A stretch of DNA of 64,000 nucleotides from Maricaulis sp047308265 (GTDB lineage: Bacteria > Pseudomonadota > Alphaproteobacteria > Caulobacterales > Maricaulaceae): positions 310,001 to 374,000 of the forward strand of contig NZ_JBKQWY010000003.1 of assembly GCF_047308265.1 (NCBI RefSeq), in the 5' to 3' direction. Every line of letters starts with the position of its first letter. Position 1 is the stretch's first letter. The translations under genes were made by a program, and so were the position numbers. This document shows, one piece after another, positions 44,467 through 52,450 of the stretch. The notes beneath the pieces were generated by a model. The model ran no database searches. It was not told the DNA's origin and worked only from the letters and a program-made list of their open reading frames with translations.

Positions 44467-45435
44467 CTATTCTGCAAACTCGGTCGTCTCAACCGATCGT
44501 CCGTGATCGACAACCTTTTGAAAACGGGCATGATAATCGGGATGTTCCGTTCCCATCAGCCGGTCCCACCAGGTGAAATACAGGCCGTAATTATACCCCG
44601 CCTGCGCATGATGCAGGTCATGATGGGTGACTGTGGTCATCCAGTCGAACATCGGTTTTCCAGCCCGCGTGGCCGGGAAAAGCTCATATCCGGAATGCCC
44701 TACCACATTGCGCAGGATCTGATGCATCGACCAGATCGTCGCCGCGAGAATGGATACCGGCATCAGGTGCAGAATGATCGGCACAAACAGCGCATTGATC
44801 GCCGCCTCTCCCAGATTGAAGGCATAGGCCGTCCAGGGGCTGGGATTACTGGACTTGTGGTGCTCGCGGTGAAAACGTCGAAAGAGTCGGGGATGATGGA
44901 TCAGACGATGCGTCCAATAGAACCAGGCATCGTGCAACACGATCATCAAACCGATCGAGACCGCAAACCAGATCCAGCCCAGATCGCCCGCGCCCACATA
45001 AAGCTGCGTCGTGCCCATGAAAATGGACACCATGGTGACACTGCCCGCGAGGGTGAAGACCAGGATCGAACGCAGGGATGCGCGAATCTCGCGGCGTTTC
45101 TGCGCCCACCCCGGACTGTCGGTCCGGATCTTCCTCGCTTGCGTCGAACGGCGGAACACCACACGGCAAACAAGATAAAAGGCGGCAATCGCCAACACAT
45201 AACGCAGGAGATCGCTGACGAAGAGATCAGGGATGACCATTGGCAGGCGCTGAAGCGCGTGCCACAGATCCGGCGAGGTTTCGGGCATGAATTTGTCCAA
45301 CAGGTTCTGACACATCGTGTCGGTTAAACTCCGCCAACCTGAAAAAAGCCGGCCCGCATCCGGATCCACGAGGGGTTCGGAGCTGTCCGGCGAGATACGG
45401 ATCGGGCCGGCAGGCTTGGTTGGCCCATCCGTCAT
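44467..45435 (-). CDS. sterol desaturase/fatty acid hydroxylase family protein
   Basis: A 322-residue integral membrane di-iron enzyme. Histidine clusters: HDAWFYWTHRLIHH (about 165-178), RRFHREHHKSSNPSPW and THHDLHHAQAGYNYG. Four or five membrane segments (about 65-90, 112-140, 145-165, 215-240). Family members hydroxylate or desaturate sterols, carotenoids or lipids; the substrate is unknown. The ATG at 45435 lacks a ribosome-binding site; an ATG at 45315 (MCQNLLDKFM) is an alternative with GGAG upstream. Confidence 0.87.
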   Translation of the reverse strand: MTDGPTKPAGPIRISPDSSEPLVDPDAGRLFSGWRSLTDTMCQNLLDKFMPETSPDLWHALQRLPMVIPDLFVSDLLRYVLAIAAFYLVCRVVFRRSTQARKIRTDSPGWAQKRREIRASLRSILVFTLAGSVTMVSIFMGTTQLYVGAGDLGWIWFAVSIGLMIVLHDAWFYWTHRLIHHPRLFRRFHREHHKSSNPSPWTAYAFNLGEAAINALFVPIILHLMPVSILAATIWSMHQILRNVVGHSGYELFPATRAGKPMFDWMTTVTHHDLHHAQAGYNYGLYFTWWDRLMGTEHPDYHARFQKVVDHGRSVETTEFAE

Positions 45436-45487
45436 GCCGATCAGTCGGTCTTCTAGCTTGCCTGGAATGAAACGGGATCAGTCTTTT

Positions 45488-46591
45488 TCAGATCTGATCA
45501 GGATTTTTCAGTTTCGCATCCTGTGCGCCGGTGCGTGTCAACGCCTCACGTCGCCAGGCGGTCGGCGTCTGCCCCGTTTCTGCCTTGAAGGCTCGGTTGA
45601 AAGGCGCGACAGAGCCATAACCCAGCTCCAGCGCAAGGGTGAGGATCTGGTCATGGGCCCGATCCGGATCCGCCAGGGTTTTGCGGGCATCGGCCAGGCG
45701 GTGGGTATTGAGAAAATCGGAGAAATTGCGGTAACCCAGGCCCGAATTGATCAAAAGGCGCAGCCTGTGTTCCGGCGTATCGAGGGCGCGCGCCAGCTGG
45801 CTGACACTCAGACCCGCCTGTCGATAACCGCCCGTCTCGACCCACGCCGACAGACGGCGAGCCAGACCCCGGTCTTCAGGACGCACCTGCCTGCCAGGCG
45901 CCTCACCAGACCGGTCTGTCTCAGATGCGCGTTCGGGCCGGAGAAACAGTTCCGGTCGTGCCTGAAGGGCCCAATTGCTGAACACAAGTGTGAGTGCAAA
46001 CAACATCACCCCATGCAGACGGAAAATCAGATCGGGCATGGGCGCGTGCGCATACACCATCTCGACGCCCGCGACACCGACCCCCATGACCCCGACGGTG
46101 ATCGCAAGTGCCAGGCGAAAGCGGCGACGGGGCTCGACCAGGTCATCCCCCAGGTCCCGCAGGGCAATAAAACCAACATGGATCAACAGCCCAAGCCCGG
46201 TCACCTGCCAGGCCATGAGGCTGATCACCGCTCCGCTTGTCCCCTCATCGAACTGAAAGTGTGCGATGGCGAAGCTCAAAATGATCACCGCGGGCGCCGC
46301 ATGCAGGGGGTGCCACTGAAAATCATCATCGAATAAAGCCAGGATGAACCACCAGAAGATCGCCAGCATGGGGATGGCCGGTGCGCTCAGCCCGATACTT
46401 GCCGGGTGAAAGGCCGTGGACAGGGTTTCCGAAGACACGATGGCGTAGGCGGCCGTGGCCAGCATGAACACCCCGCCCAGACGGGCCGCCCAGTTTCCAT
46501 GACGTAGGGGCATGAACTGAATGGCCAGAACCAAGCACAGTCCCGCCGTGCCGCCCCGTGCGAGGATCTCTATGAGTTCGAGTGTCGACAC
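45488..46591 (-). CDS. membrane-bound AraC-family regulator
   Basis: A 367-residue protein with about seven N-terminal membrane segments (1-225) and a C-terminal AraC helix-turn-helix (about 260-350: LSVSQLARALDTPEHRLRLLINSGLG, ILTLALELGYGSVAPFNRAFKAETGQTPTAWRR). Such 7TM-AraC regulators sense membrane or extracellular cues. A GTG at 46591 with AAGGA nine bases before is preferred over the longer frame to 46660. Divergent from the cupin-8/LrgAB block at 46715 onwards, a likely target, and close to the sterol-desaturase gene. Confidence 0.85.
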   Translation of the reverse strand: MSTLELIEILARGGTAGLCLVLAIQFMPLRHGNWAARLGGVFMLATAAYAIVSSETLSTAFHPASIGLSAPAIPMLAIFWWFILALFDDDFQWHPLHAAPAVIILSFAIAHFQFDEGTSGAVISLMAWQVTGLGLLIHVGFIALRDLGDDLVEPRRRFRLALAITVGVMGVGVAGVEMVYAHAPMPDLIFRLHGVMLFALTLVFSNWALQARPELFLRPERASETDRSGEAPGRQVRPEDRGLARRLSAWVETGGYRQAGLSVSQLARALDTPEHRLRLLINSGLGYRNFSDFLNTHRLADARKTLADPDRAHDQILTLALELGYGSVAPFNRAFKAETGQTPTAWRREALTRTGAQDAKLKNPDQI

Positions 46592-46714
46592 TGACGCCAG
46601 TCCTTTCCGGTGATCCCCATCCTTGCGGTCATCTCCGGGAGTTAAGTCAGATTTCCGCAATCTGTCGAGGCATCATCCCTTCCCTGACCGGCCATCGCGC
46701 GCTAGCACAGGGTC

Positions 46715-47722
46715 ATGACACCGATCCAGATATTTGAAGATATTGACCAGGCACGGTTCAGGTCCGAGATCCAGCCGCGCAATCAACCGGCTGTCCTGCG
46801 GGGTCTCTGCGCCGACTGGCCCCTGGTCCATGCCGGTCGAAACGGCGCTGATGCCCTGTTCACAGCCCTGGGCCCGCGCGCGCCTGCGCGAGAAGCCGAC
46901 GTTCTGGAGTTACCGGCGCGGTTCGAGGGACGTTTCCTGCATGACGCAGATTGTACGGGCTTCAACTTCGAGCGTCGGCGCCTCTCGCTGAAGGACTTGT
47001 TTGCTCGTTTGAAATCAGAGGCCGGAGCGCAACAGCCCGTCAGCCTGTTCGCGGGCGCCGTACCTCTGCGCGATGACCTGCAATCCCTGGCCGATGAGCA
47101 TGCCATGCCGCTGCTGGACGGCGTGGAGGAACGCCTGACCTCGTTGTGGATCGGCAATCGCACCCGCACCGCCCCGCATTGGGATCTGCCATCCAATCTC
47201 GCCACGGTGATTGCCGGGCGTCGGCGCTTCATCCTCTATCCGCCTGAATGCATTCGCGATCTCTATATTGGGCCCATGGATCGCACGATCGCGGGTCAGC
47301 CGGTCAGCCTGGTTGATCCGCTGCAGCCGGATCTGGAGCGTTTCCCGGACTATGCCCGCGCGCAAGACAAGGCATTGACCGCGACCCTGGAGCCCGGAGA
47401 TACGCTCTACATGCCCAGCCTGTGGGTGCATTTCGTGCAGAGCCTCGACCCGGTCTCCATGATGCTCAACATCTGGTGGCGCGAAGGTCCGCCCCACACC
47501 GTCACGCCCTTCCTCACCCTGCTCCATGGCCTGCTCACCCTGAGAGACCTGCCTGAACACGAACGTCAGGCGTGGAAACACGTCTTCGACCATTTCATCT
47601 TCGATGCGGCGAACGAAGCTCAGCCCTATCTGAGCGATGAGGCCAAGGGTGTGTTCGGCCCGTCCACCGAGGCCGTGCGCTCGCGGATACGGCAACACTT
47701 GTTGCGCACGCTGCAACGCTGA
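46715..47722 (+). CDS. cupin-8 (JmjC-like) domain protein
   Basis: A 335-residue 2-oxoglutarate/Fe(II) oxygenase-like protein of the cupin-8 group. The iron ligands are visible in PHWDLPSNLATVIAGRRRF (His, Asp) and in GDTLYMPSLWVHFVQSL (distal His). N-terminal half carries the typical PAVLRGLCADWPLVHAG. Likely a side-chain hydroxylase in the cytoplasm (FIH-1/JMJD-like); substrate unknown. It ends 1 base before the LrgA-like gene, so an operon with that is possible. Unrelated in position to the graspetide island. Confidence 0.85.
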   Translation: MTPIQIFEDIDQARFRSEIQPRNQPAVLRGLCADWPLVHAGRNGADALFTALGPRAPAREADVLELPARFEGRFLHDADCTGFNFERRRLSLKDLFARLKSEAGAQQPVSLFAGAVPLRDDLQSLADEHAMPLLDGVEERLTSLWIGNRTRTAPHWDLPSNLATVIAGRRRFILYPPECIRDLYIGPMDRTIAGQPVSLVDPLQPDLERFPDYARAQDKALTATLEPGDTLYMPSLWVHFVQSLDPVSMMLNIWWREGPPHTVTPFLTLLHGLLTLRDLPEHERQAWKHVFDHFIFDAANEAQPYLSDEAKGVFGPSTEAVRSRIRQHLLRTLQR

Positions 47723-47723
47723 C

Positions 47724-48071
47724 ATGGTTACGGGTCTGCTTGTCATACTGGCCTGCCAGCTGGCCGGCGAAATCCTGGTTCGCGCAACGGGCTGGCCCCT
47801 GCCTGGCCCGGTGGCCGGCCTCTTGATCCTGCTTGTGATCCTCATCCTTCGTGGCAGCGTGCCCCGCGGCATTGCCCGGGCGACCCGTCCTTTGCACCGC
47901 TGGATGCCGCTGTTTTTTGTCCCGGCCGGTGCGGGGCTGGGCGTCTATGCCACCCAGCTTGAAAGCGCGGCCCTCGGGCTCGCCGTGGCTGTTGTGATCA
48001 GCACATTGGTCGCGGGTCTTGTTACCGCCGCTCTTTTCACCGCGCTCGCCGACACGGAGGACGCAGAGTGA
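47724..48071 (+). CDS. LrgA/CidA-like membrane protein
   Basis: A 115-residue protein with four hydrophobic segments and the family pattern LACQLAGEILVRATGWPLPGPVAGLLIL and PLFFVPAGAGLGVY. LrgA/CidA proteins are holin-like and work with LrgB/CidB; in several bacteria they move small acids such as pyruvate. ATG at 47724 immediately follows the stop of the cupin-8 gene; the frame extends upstream inside that gene without support. Overlaps the LrgB-like gene by four bases (GTGA). Confidence 0.85.
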   Translation: MVTGLLVILACQLAGEILVRATGWPLPGPVAGLLILLVILILRGSVPRGIARATRPLHRWMPLFFVPAGAGLGVYATQLESAALGLAVAVVISTLVAGLVTAALFTALADTEDAE

Positions 48072-48769
48072 TCGAGGATATGCTCCACTCCCCCCTGTTT
48101 GCGCTGGTTCTGACCTTGAGCGCGTACAAGGCAGCAGAATACCTATCTGATCGCTTCGCACGCCCCGCCTGGCTCAACCCCGTCCTGATCGCCATTCTGA
48201 CCGTCATGGCCTGCCTGTGGGTGCTGGAGCTGGATTATGAGGTCTATTTTGACGGCGCCTGGATTTTGCATTTCCTGCTCGGTCCCGCGACGGTGGCGCT
48301 CGCTGTGCCGCTCTATCGCGAAGCGCGAAAGCTTGGCAAAAACGCCATGGCCATCCTCGTCTCTGTGATCATCGGTGCATTGACCGCAACCGGGCTGGCG
48401 CTCGCCCTGGGCCTCGCCTTCGGTCTGGATGACGCCATCAAGGCCTCCCTGGCCCCTAAGACTGTGACAACACCCGTCGCGATGGATCTTGCAGACCTGT
48501 TGGGCGGCTGGCCCTCCCTCGCAGCGGCGCTGGTGATCCTTGCGGGCATTTTGGGCGCTGTCGCCCTGCCCCCGCTGCTCAGCGGACTGGGCCTTCGGGA
48601 CCAACGCGCGCAAGGGCTGGCCCTCGGAGTGGCCAGCCACGGGATCGGAACAGCCCGGGCCCTGCAGATCGCCCGGCGAGCCGGTGCCTACTCTGCGCTG
48701 GCCATGGGGTTGAGCGCCCTGCTCACGGCGCTTGTCCTGCCACTAGTCTGGCCCTTAGTTTCGAGCTAA
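48068..48769 (+). CDS. LrgB-like membrane protein
   Basis: A 233-residue polytopic protein of the LrgB/CidB/YohK family, about six to eight membrane segments. Family blocks: LGPATVALAVPLYREARKL, SLAPKTVTTPVAMDLA, GVASHGIGTARALQI. GTG start in a 4-base overlap with the LrgA-like gene. Together they form a two-component membrane system that may export or import small acids or affect lysis. Confidence 0.92.
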   Translation: MIEDMLHSPLFALVLTLSAYKAAEYLSDRFARPAWLNPVLIAILTVMACLWVLELDYEVYFDGAWILHFLLGPATVALAVPLYREARKLGKNAMAILVSVIIGALTATGLALALGLAFGLDDAIKASLAPKTVTTPVAMDLADLLGGWPSLAAALVILAGILGAVALPPLLSGLGLRDQRAQGLALGVASHGIGTARALQIARRAGAYSALAMGLSALLTALVLPLVWPLVSS

Positions 48770-48802
48770 GTGAACAGCGTTCAACCGGGTCGGCACTGCA
48801 AT

Positions 48803-49660
48803 ATGAACAGTCTTTCCTTCTCCCTGCGTGATGGGGACATCACGGGTTATGCCTGGCCCAGACCCGGCGCGCCGCGCCTGATGTTCCTGCATGCCAATGG
48901 CTTCAACGCACGCACCTACACGTCCATGCTCCAGCCGTTGGCCGAGCATTTCGATATCCTCGCGCTCGACCTGCGCGGACATGGCCGCTGCCGCCTGCCC
49001 ACACCCTGGGACCGGATGCGTAACTACGATATCTATGTCGAGGATATCGAAGCGGTGATCACCCAGCTGGACCGCCCGGTCGACATTCTGTCCGGACACT
49101 CGCTGGGGGCCACCGTCAGCCTGCTGACCACGCATCGCTTGCAACTAAATGTGCAACTCGCCCTGATCGAGGCGGTCATCCTTCCCGCGCCGATCTATTA
49201 TCTCAACATGACCCCGCTGCAGCGGCTCATGCATGACCGTCTGCCCTTTGCCCGACTGGCCAGACGTCGGGGGCGAAGCTGGGCGGATACCGACACGGTC
49301 AAGGCGCGCTATGCCCGTCGCAAACCCTTCAACCTGTGGGCGCCGGGTGTGCTCGACGACTATCTGGCGGATGGATTGCGCCCAGCTCCTGACGGTGTGG
49401 AACTGACCTGTCCGCCGGAATGGGAAGCCGCCAATTACGAGGCCCAGGGCCACAATGTGCCGCACGCCCTGGCAAAGACGGCGCAACGTCTGGGGTCTCG
49501 CTTTACACTCTTGCGGGCCGAGTTCGAGAGCACGCTGATGGACCTGTCCGCGATCAAGCGCCACGGTCTCACGCCGATCGCGCTGGACGGGCTGACCCAT
49601 CTGGCTCCGCAGGAAGCCCCCGAGCGGGTCGCGTCAGAGCTGGTCCGGATCCTCGGTTGA
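48803..49660 (+). CDS. alpha/beta hydrolase
   Basis: A 285-residue alpha/beta hydrolase fold protein with LDLRGHGRCRLP, nucleophile elbow SGHSLGATVS (Ser in G-x-S-x-G) and C-terminal catalytic His in LDGLTHLAPQEAPERV. ATG at 48803 (MNSLSFSLRDG) is chosen; a GTG at 48770 is the other candidate and neither has a strong ribosome-binding site. Substrate unknown. It follows LrgB by about 30 bases and may be in the same operon. Its end overlaps the next, opposite gene by 27 bases. Confidence 0.8.
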   Translation: MNSLSFSLRDGDITGYAWPRPGAPRLMFLHANGFNARTYTSMLQPLAEHFDILALDLRGHGRCRLPTPWDRMRNYDIYVEDIEAVITQLDRPVDILSGHSLGATVSLLTTHRLQLNVQLALIEAVILPAPIYYLNMTPLQRLMHDRLPFARLARRRGRSWADTDTVKARYARRKPFNLWAPGVLDDYLADGLRPAPDGVELTCPPEWEAANYEAQGHNVPHALAKTAQRLGSRFTLLRAEFESTLMDLSAIKRHGLTPIALDGLTHLAPQEAPERVASELVRILG

Positions 49661-50104
49661 GGCTTCTTCGCGCTTGCGTCGCGCCTCGAGCGGGAGGAGA
49701 AAGACCAGGGTCGCGATGATGGACAGATCAAACGCATTCAGCGCGTTTTCGACCAGCACTCCAGCCCCGCCATAACTCTGATCGACATAGATTTCGTTGA
49801 ACCAGCGCGTGGTCAGGGCGAAATCCATAATGAAGCCTGTTGCATACAGCAGGAGCGCCCACAACACGCGAAGCTGAACCACAATAGCTGCGGCAAGGTA
49901 ACACGCCACAAAGGCGGTCCAGATCACATAAAAACTGACCGGAACCGTGCGCAACACATAGGCGGTCTGATCCTCGATGGGAAAGAGTTCCTCACCGGTC
50001 AGCCGAAACATCATCGCTCCGCCCATCAACAGGATGGCGTAGGCGGCCCTCAAAGCCAGTGCAACAATCAGCACACTGAATAACGTTCGGACGAGCTTAT
50101 CCAT
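49634..50104 (-). CDS. small integral membrane protein, unknown
   Basis: A 156-residue protein with four hydrophobic segments (about 5-33, 55-77, 78-98, 120-140) and a charged C-terminus (ARRKREEASTEDPDQL). I do not recognise a family. It converges with the alpha/beta hydrolase gene, overlapping its end by 27 bases. Start at 50104 (MDKLVRTLFS). Confidence 0.6.
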   Translation of the reverse strand: MDKLVRTLFSVLIVALALRAAYAILLMGGAMMFRLTGEELFPIEDQTAYVLRTVPVSFYVIWTAFVACYLAAAIVVQLRVLWALLLYATGFIMDFALTTRWFNEIYVDQSYGGAGVLVENALNAFDLSIIATLVFLLPLEARRKREEASTEDPDQL

Positions 50105-50194
50105 GTCTCTCCACAGTCCCCACTTGGATAAGCCCGCTGTAGTAGATCACTTCGACACAATTCCAATGCCTAAAATTATGCATATTGGTTGTGT

Positions 50195-50986
50195 TTAATA
50201 ACCGAGCACCTGCAATCGGGCCGGATCCATTCGGATTTGCAGGAGATCCCCCAGGCGGACCAACTCGCCGTCGACCGCCACCGGATCGGCGACATGGCGC
50301 AAAATGGGCTGGACCAGAGCCTGTCCGGATGGATCCGTGATCATCACCGCACGCGAACGCCCCAACATGTCCCGACTGTAGAAATAGGGTGCCAGTCCGC
50401 CGGCAATACACAGGATGGCGCAGGCCTTGTGGACCGGGCCCTCATTGGGGCGCATCGCCCCGAACCAGCACTTGCTGTCCAGGATTTCTCCCCGAAGACT
50501 CACCGCCCCCTCGGACTGGGCGGCAAACTGGCGAGGATCCGGCAGGCGGGCCTCGGGTCCGGCCGGGCGAATCCAGTCCGGACGGTTCACAACCGCCATC
50601 ATCTGGTGACGCCCCCGCTGGATCAGCGACCCTTCGACCTCGACCTGATCCGTCGCGATATCGCTTTCGGACAGCTTATTCTGTGCGCCACACTTGCTGT
50701 CACACGCCAGCAAAATGGTCTGGGCCCGACCGGCCTCATCCACAGTCTGCAACATGGGATAGGGCTCGCGGACCAGGTGCCCGGTTCGCGTGACGATCGT
50801 GGCCATATCCCACTCACCGCGCCCCGCTCCGCCTTGCAGCGCAGCCAGGCCCGCGGCCAGCCCGCCCGCCGTGAGCAGTCCCGCGCCGGTCAAGGCCAGG
50901 AGGTAGCGACGATCCACGTCGGGTGTGTCGAGATATCCGACAAAATACGCCCCGTCATCGGTGTCCCGGATCAGTTTATCGCTCAT
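50195..50986 (-). CDS. membrane-anchored protein of Rieske locus, unknown
   Basis: A 263-residue protein with an N-terminal cytoplasmic part, DRRYLLALTGAGLLTAGGLAAGLAALQ (about 25-51) as one membrane helix or Tat-like signal anchor, and a beta-rich domain outside. Conserved-looking Cys clusters: ACDSKCGAQ (about 93-101), LDSKCWFGAM and KACAILCIAGG, which may bind a metal or form disulfides. The start overlaps the stop of the Rieske cytochrome gene (ATGA), so it is the last gene of a five-gene operon with FeS-fused redox enzymes. I cannot name the family. Confidence 0.65.
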   Translation of the reverse strand: MSDKLIRDTDDGAYFVGYLDTPDVDRRYLLALTGAGLLTAGGLAAGLAALQGGAGRGEWDMATIVTRTGHLVREPYPMLQTVDEAGRAQTILLACDSKCGAQNKLSESDIATDQVEVEGSLIQRGRHQMMAVVNRPDWIRPAGPEARLPDPRQFAAQSEGAVSLRGEILDSKCWFGAMRPNEGPVHKACAILCIAGGLAPYFYSRDMLGRSRAVMITDPSGQALVQPILRHVADPVAVDGELVRLGDLLQIRMDPARLQVLGY

Positions 50987-52056
50987 GACGAGGCCTCCTC
51001 GTAACGCGCCGGTTCCACATCTGTGCCGGCCGGCAGGGCTTGGATATTCACATAGACCTCACCTGCCTGGATGGCGGTCCGGTAGGTCTTGATCCTCTCG
51101 GTGAAGGGTGCGGGAGCCCGACCATTGCGCGGCGTGTATTCATACCCGTGCCAGGGACAGACCACACAGCCATTGACGATACGCCCCTCGCCCAGTGGTC
51201 CGTTCTGGTGTTTGCAGGCATTGCTGATCGCGGACACCTGGCCGTCATATCGGAACACGGCAATACGTTCACGTCCCTCACCGGGCACAATCACCGCACG
51301 GTCATCGGGAATCTCGGTGAAGGCGCCCACCTTCACCCAGCCCTTCTCCGCATCCAGAGACTGGGGCTTGAACCCGCTACGACGGTCGGCGGTGAACTCC
51401 TTGAACCCGGTGATCAGATGAAGCGTGGCGACAACAAAGGCGCTGGCCAGCACCCAGGCCCCAAACAGGTCCGAGCGTTCGTTCTGGACCAGCCCCAAAA
51501 GGATATGGGCAACCAGCGCGCCATAGGCCAGATACACGCCCATATGCAGCGCTTTCCAGAACGGTGCCCCCAGATTGGCCAGCCAGAAATCATGACTGGT
51601 GGCCGCCATCACAAACAGGATCAAAAAGGCGGCCAGTCCAAGGCTCTCGAACGGAAATCCGTCAATGCGGTGGTACTGCGGATTGTTGGTCAGAAGCGAG
51701 ATAAACGGGTTGGTCTCGGAGAAGCCGTGATACCACATCAGCACCAGGCCGACATGCACCGTCATGAGCAGGAAGGCCGACACACCCATATGGCGGCGAT
51801 TATAGAGCAGAGGTTTGAAGCGGGGCGTCAGACGCGCCATCGGACCGATCACGAGAATGAAGGTCAAAAGGTTAAACGCGGCAAATCCGAACGCCCGCAA
51901 GACCAGCTGAACCGGGTGAAAACTCTCGCCCTCGGGCTGGGTCAGACCGGTCACGACCACAAAACTGGCGATGAATGTGATGATGATGGCCCACAGGGCG
52001 ATCACGTATTTCTGTTTGAAACCGTTCCAGATAACGGCCTTGTATCCGACAGCCAT
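50983..52056 (-). CDS. ferric-reductase-like membrane cytochrome fused to Rieske domain
   Basis: A 357-residue fusion. Residues 1-220 have six membrane segments with His residues spaced for b-haems (H89, H101, H110, H155, H171, H184), as in ferric-reductase-like/YedZ-MsrQ-type domains. Residues 240-350 are a Rieske domain with Cys281-x-His283 (CKHQNGPLGEG) and Cys300-x-x-His303 (CPWHGYEY). It probably moves electrons between the Rieske centre and haem in the membrane. It lies in an operon with an FMN glutamate-synthase-like Rieske enzyme; stop overlaps the next gene, start overlaps the small gene before it. Confidence 0.85.
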   Translation of the reverse strand: MAVGYKAVIWNGFKQKYVIALWAIIITFIASFVVVTGLTQPEGESFHPVQLVLRAFGFAAFNLLTFILVIGPMARLTPRFKPLLYNRRHMGVSAFLLMTVHVGLVLMWYHGFSETNPFISLLTNNPQYHRIDGFPFESLGLAAFLILFVMAATSHDFWLANLGAPFWKALHMGVYLAYGALVAHILLGLVQNERSDLFGAWVLASAFVVATLHLITGFKEFTADRRSGFKPQSLDAEKGWVKVGAFTEIPDDRAVIVPGEGRERIAVFRYDGQVSAISNACKHQNGPLGEGRIVNGCVVCPWHGYEYTPRNGRAPAPFTERIKTYRTAIQAGEVYVNIQALPAGTDVEPARYEEASS

Positions 52057-52220
52057 CAGTCAGGCTCCCCCGTTAGCGTGGTTTCGATCAGAGCGGACGG
52101 CAGGGCCTCGTTCACGGGCGTGCTGCGCTTGTGGCCCAGAGCGAGAGCCGCAATAGCGAGCATGGCCGGAACCAGAAGAAGCCAGACGAGAAAATGAGCG
52201 GTGCGATGGGCGCGTCTCAT
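52056..52220 (-). CDS. 54-residue membrane protein
   Basis: A very short gene: a basic start (MRRAHRTAHF), one membrane helix (LVWLLLVPAMLAIAALALG) and a polar C-terminus (KRSTPVNEALPS...). The ATG overlaps the stop of the gene before it (ATGA) and its own stop overlaps the start of the Rieske cytochrome gene (TGATG). Tight coupling on both sides in a five-gene operon supports it as real. It may be a small subunit of the membrane redox complex. Confidence 0.7.
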   Translation of the reverse strand: MRRAHRTAHFLVWLLLVPAMLAIAALALGHKRSTPVNEALPSALIETTLTGEPD

Positions 52221-52447
52221 GCCTCACCTCCGCGCAGGGTTCGCGCAATGAGAAGCCCCGCCAGCAAGGGCCACAAGGCCATGACGCCGGGAAAGATCAA
52301 GACCCGGAACTGGGCCGGGGCGGCCTCGGCCGCATTGTGATCAAACCGCTTGAGCAGCAATGTGACAAAGACCAGTGCGAAGACGATGCCGAGCCCCAGA
52401 TAGAGCGCCGCGCCCGTCAAAATCATATCAGCGAGATGCGGATCCAT
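52217..52447 (-). CDS. small two-helix membrane protein
   Basis: A 76-residue protein with two hydrophobic segments (about residues 8-31 and 48-68) and a short cytoplasmic tail (RTLRGGEA). It begins 3 bases after the stop of the glutamate-synthase-like gene and overlaps the 54-residue gene by 4 bases. No family recognised; likely part of the same membrane redox complex. Confidence 0.72.
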   Translation of the reverse strand: MDPHLADMILTGAALYLGLGIVFALVFVTLLLKRFDHNAAEAAPAQFRVLIFPGVMALWPLLAGLLIARTLRGGEA

Positions 52448-52450
52448 TGA

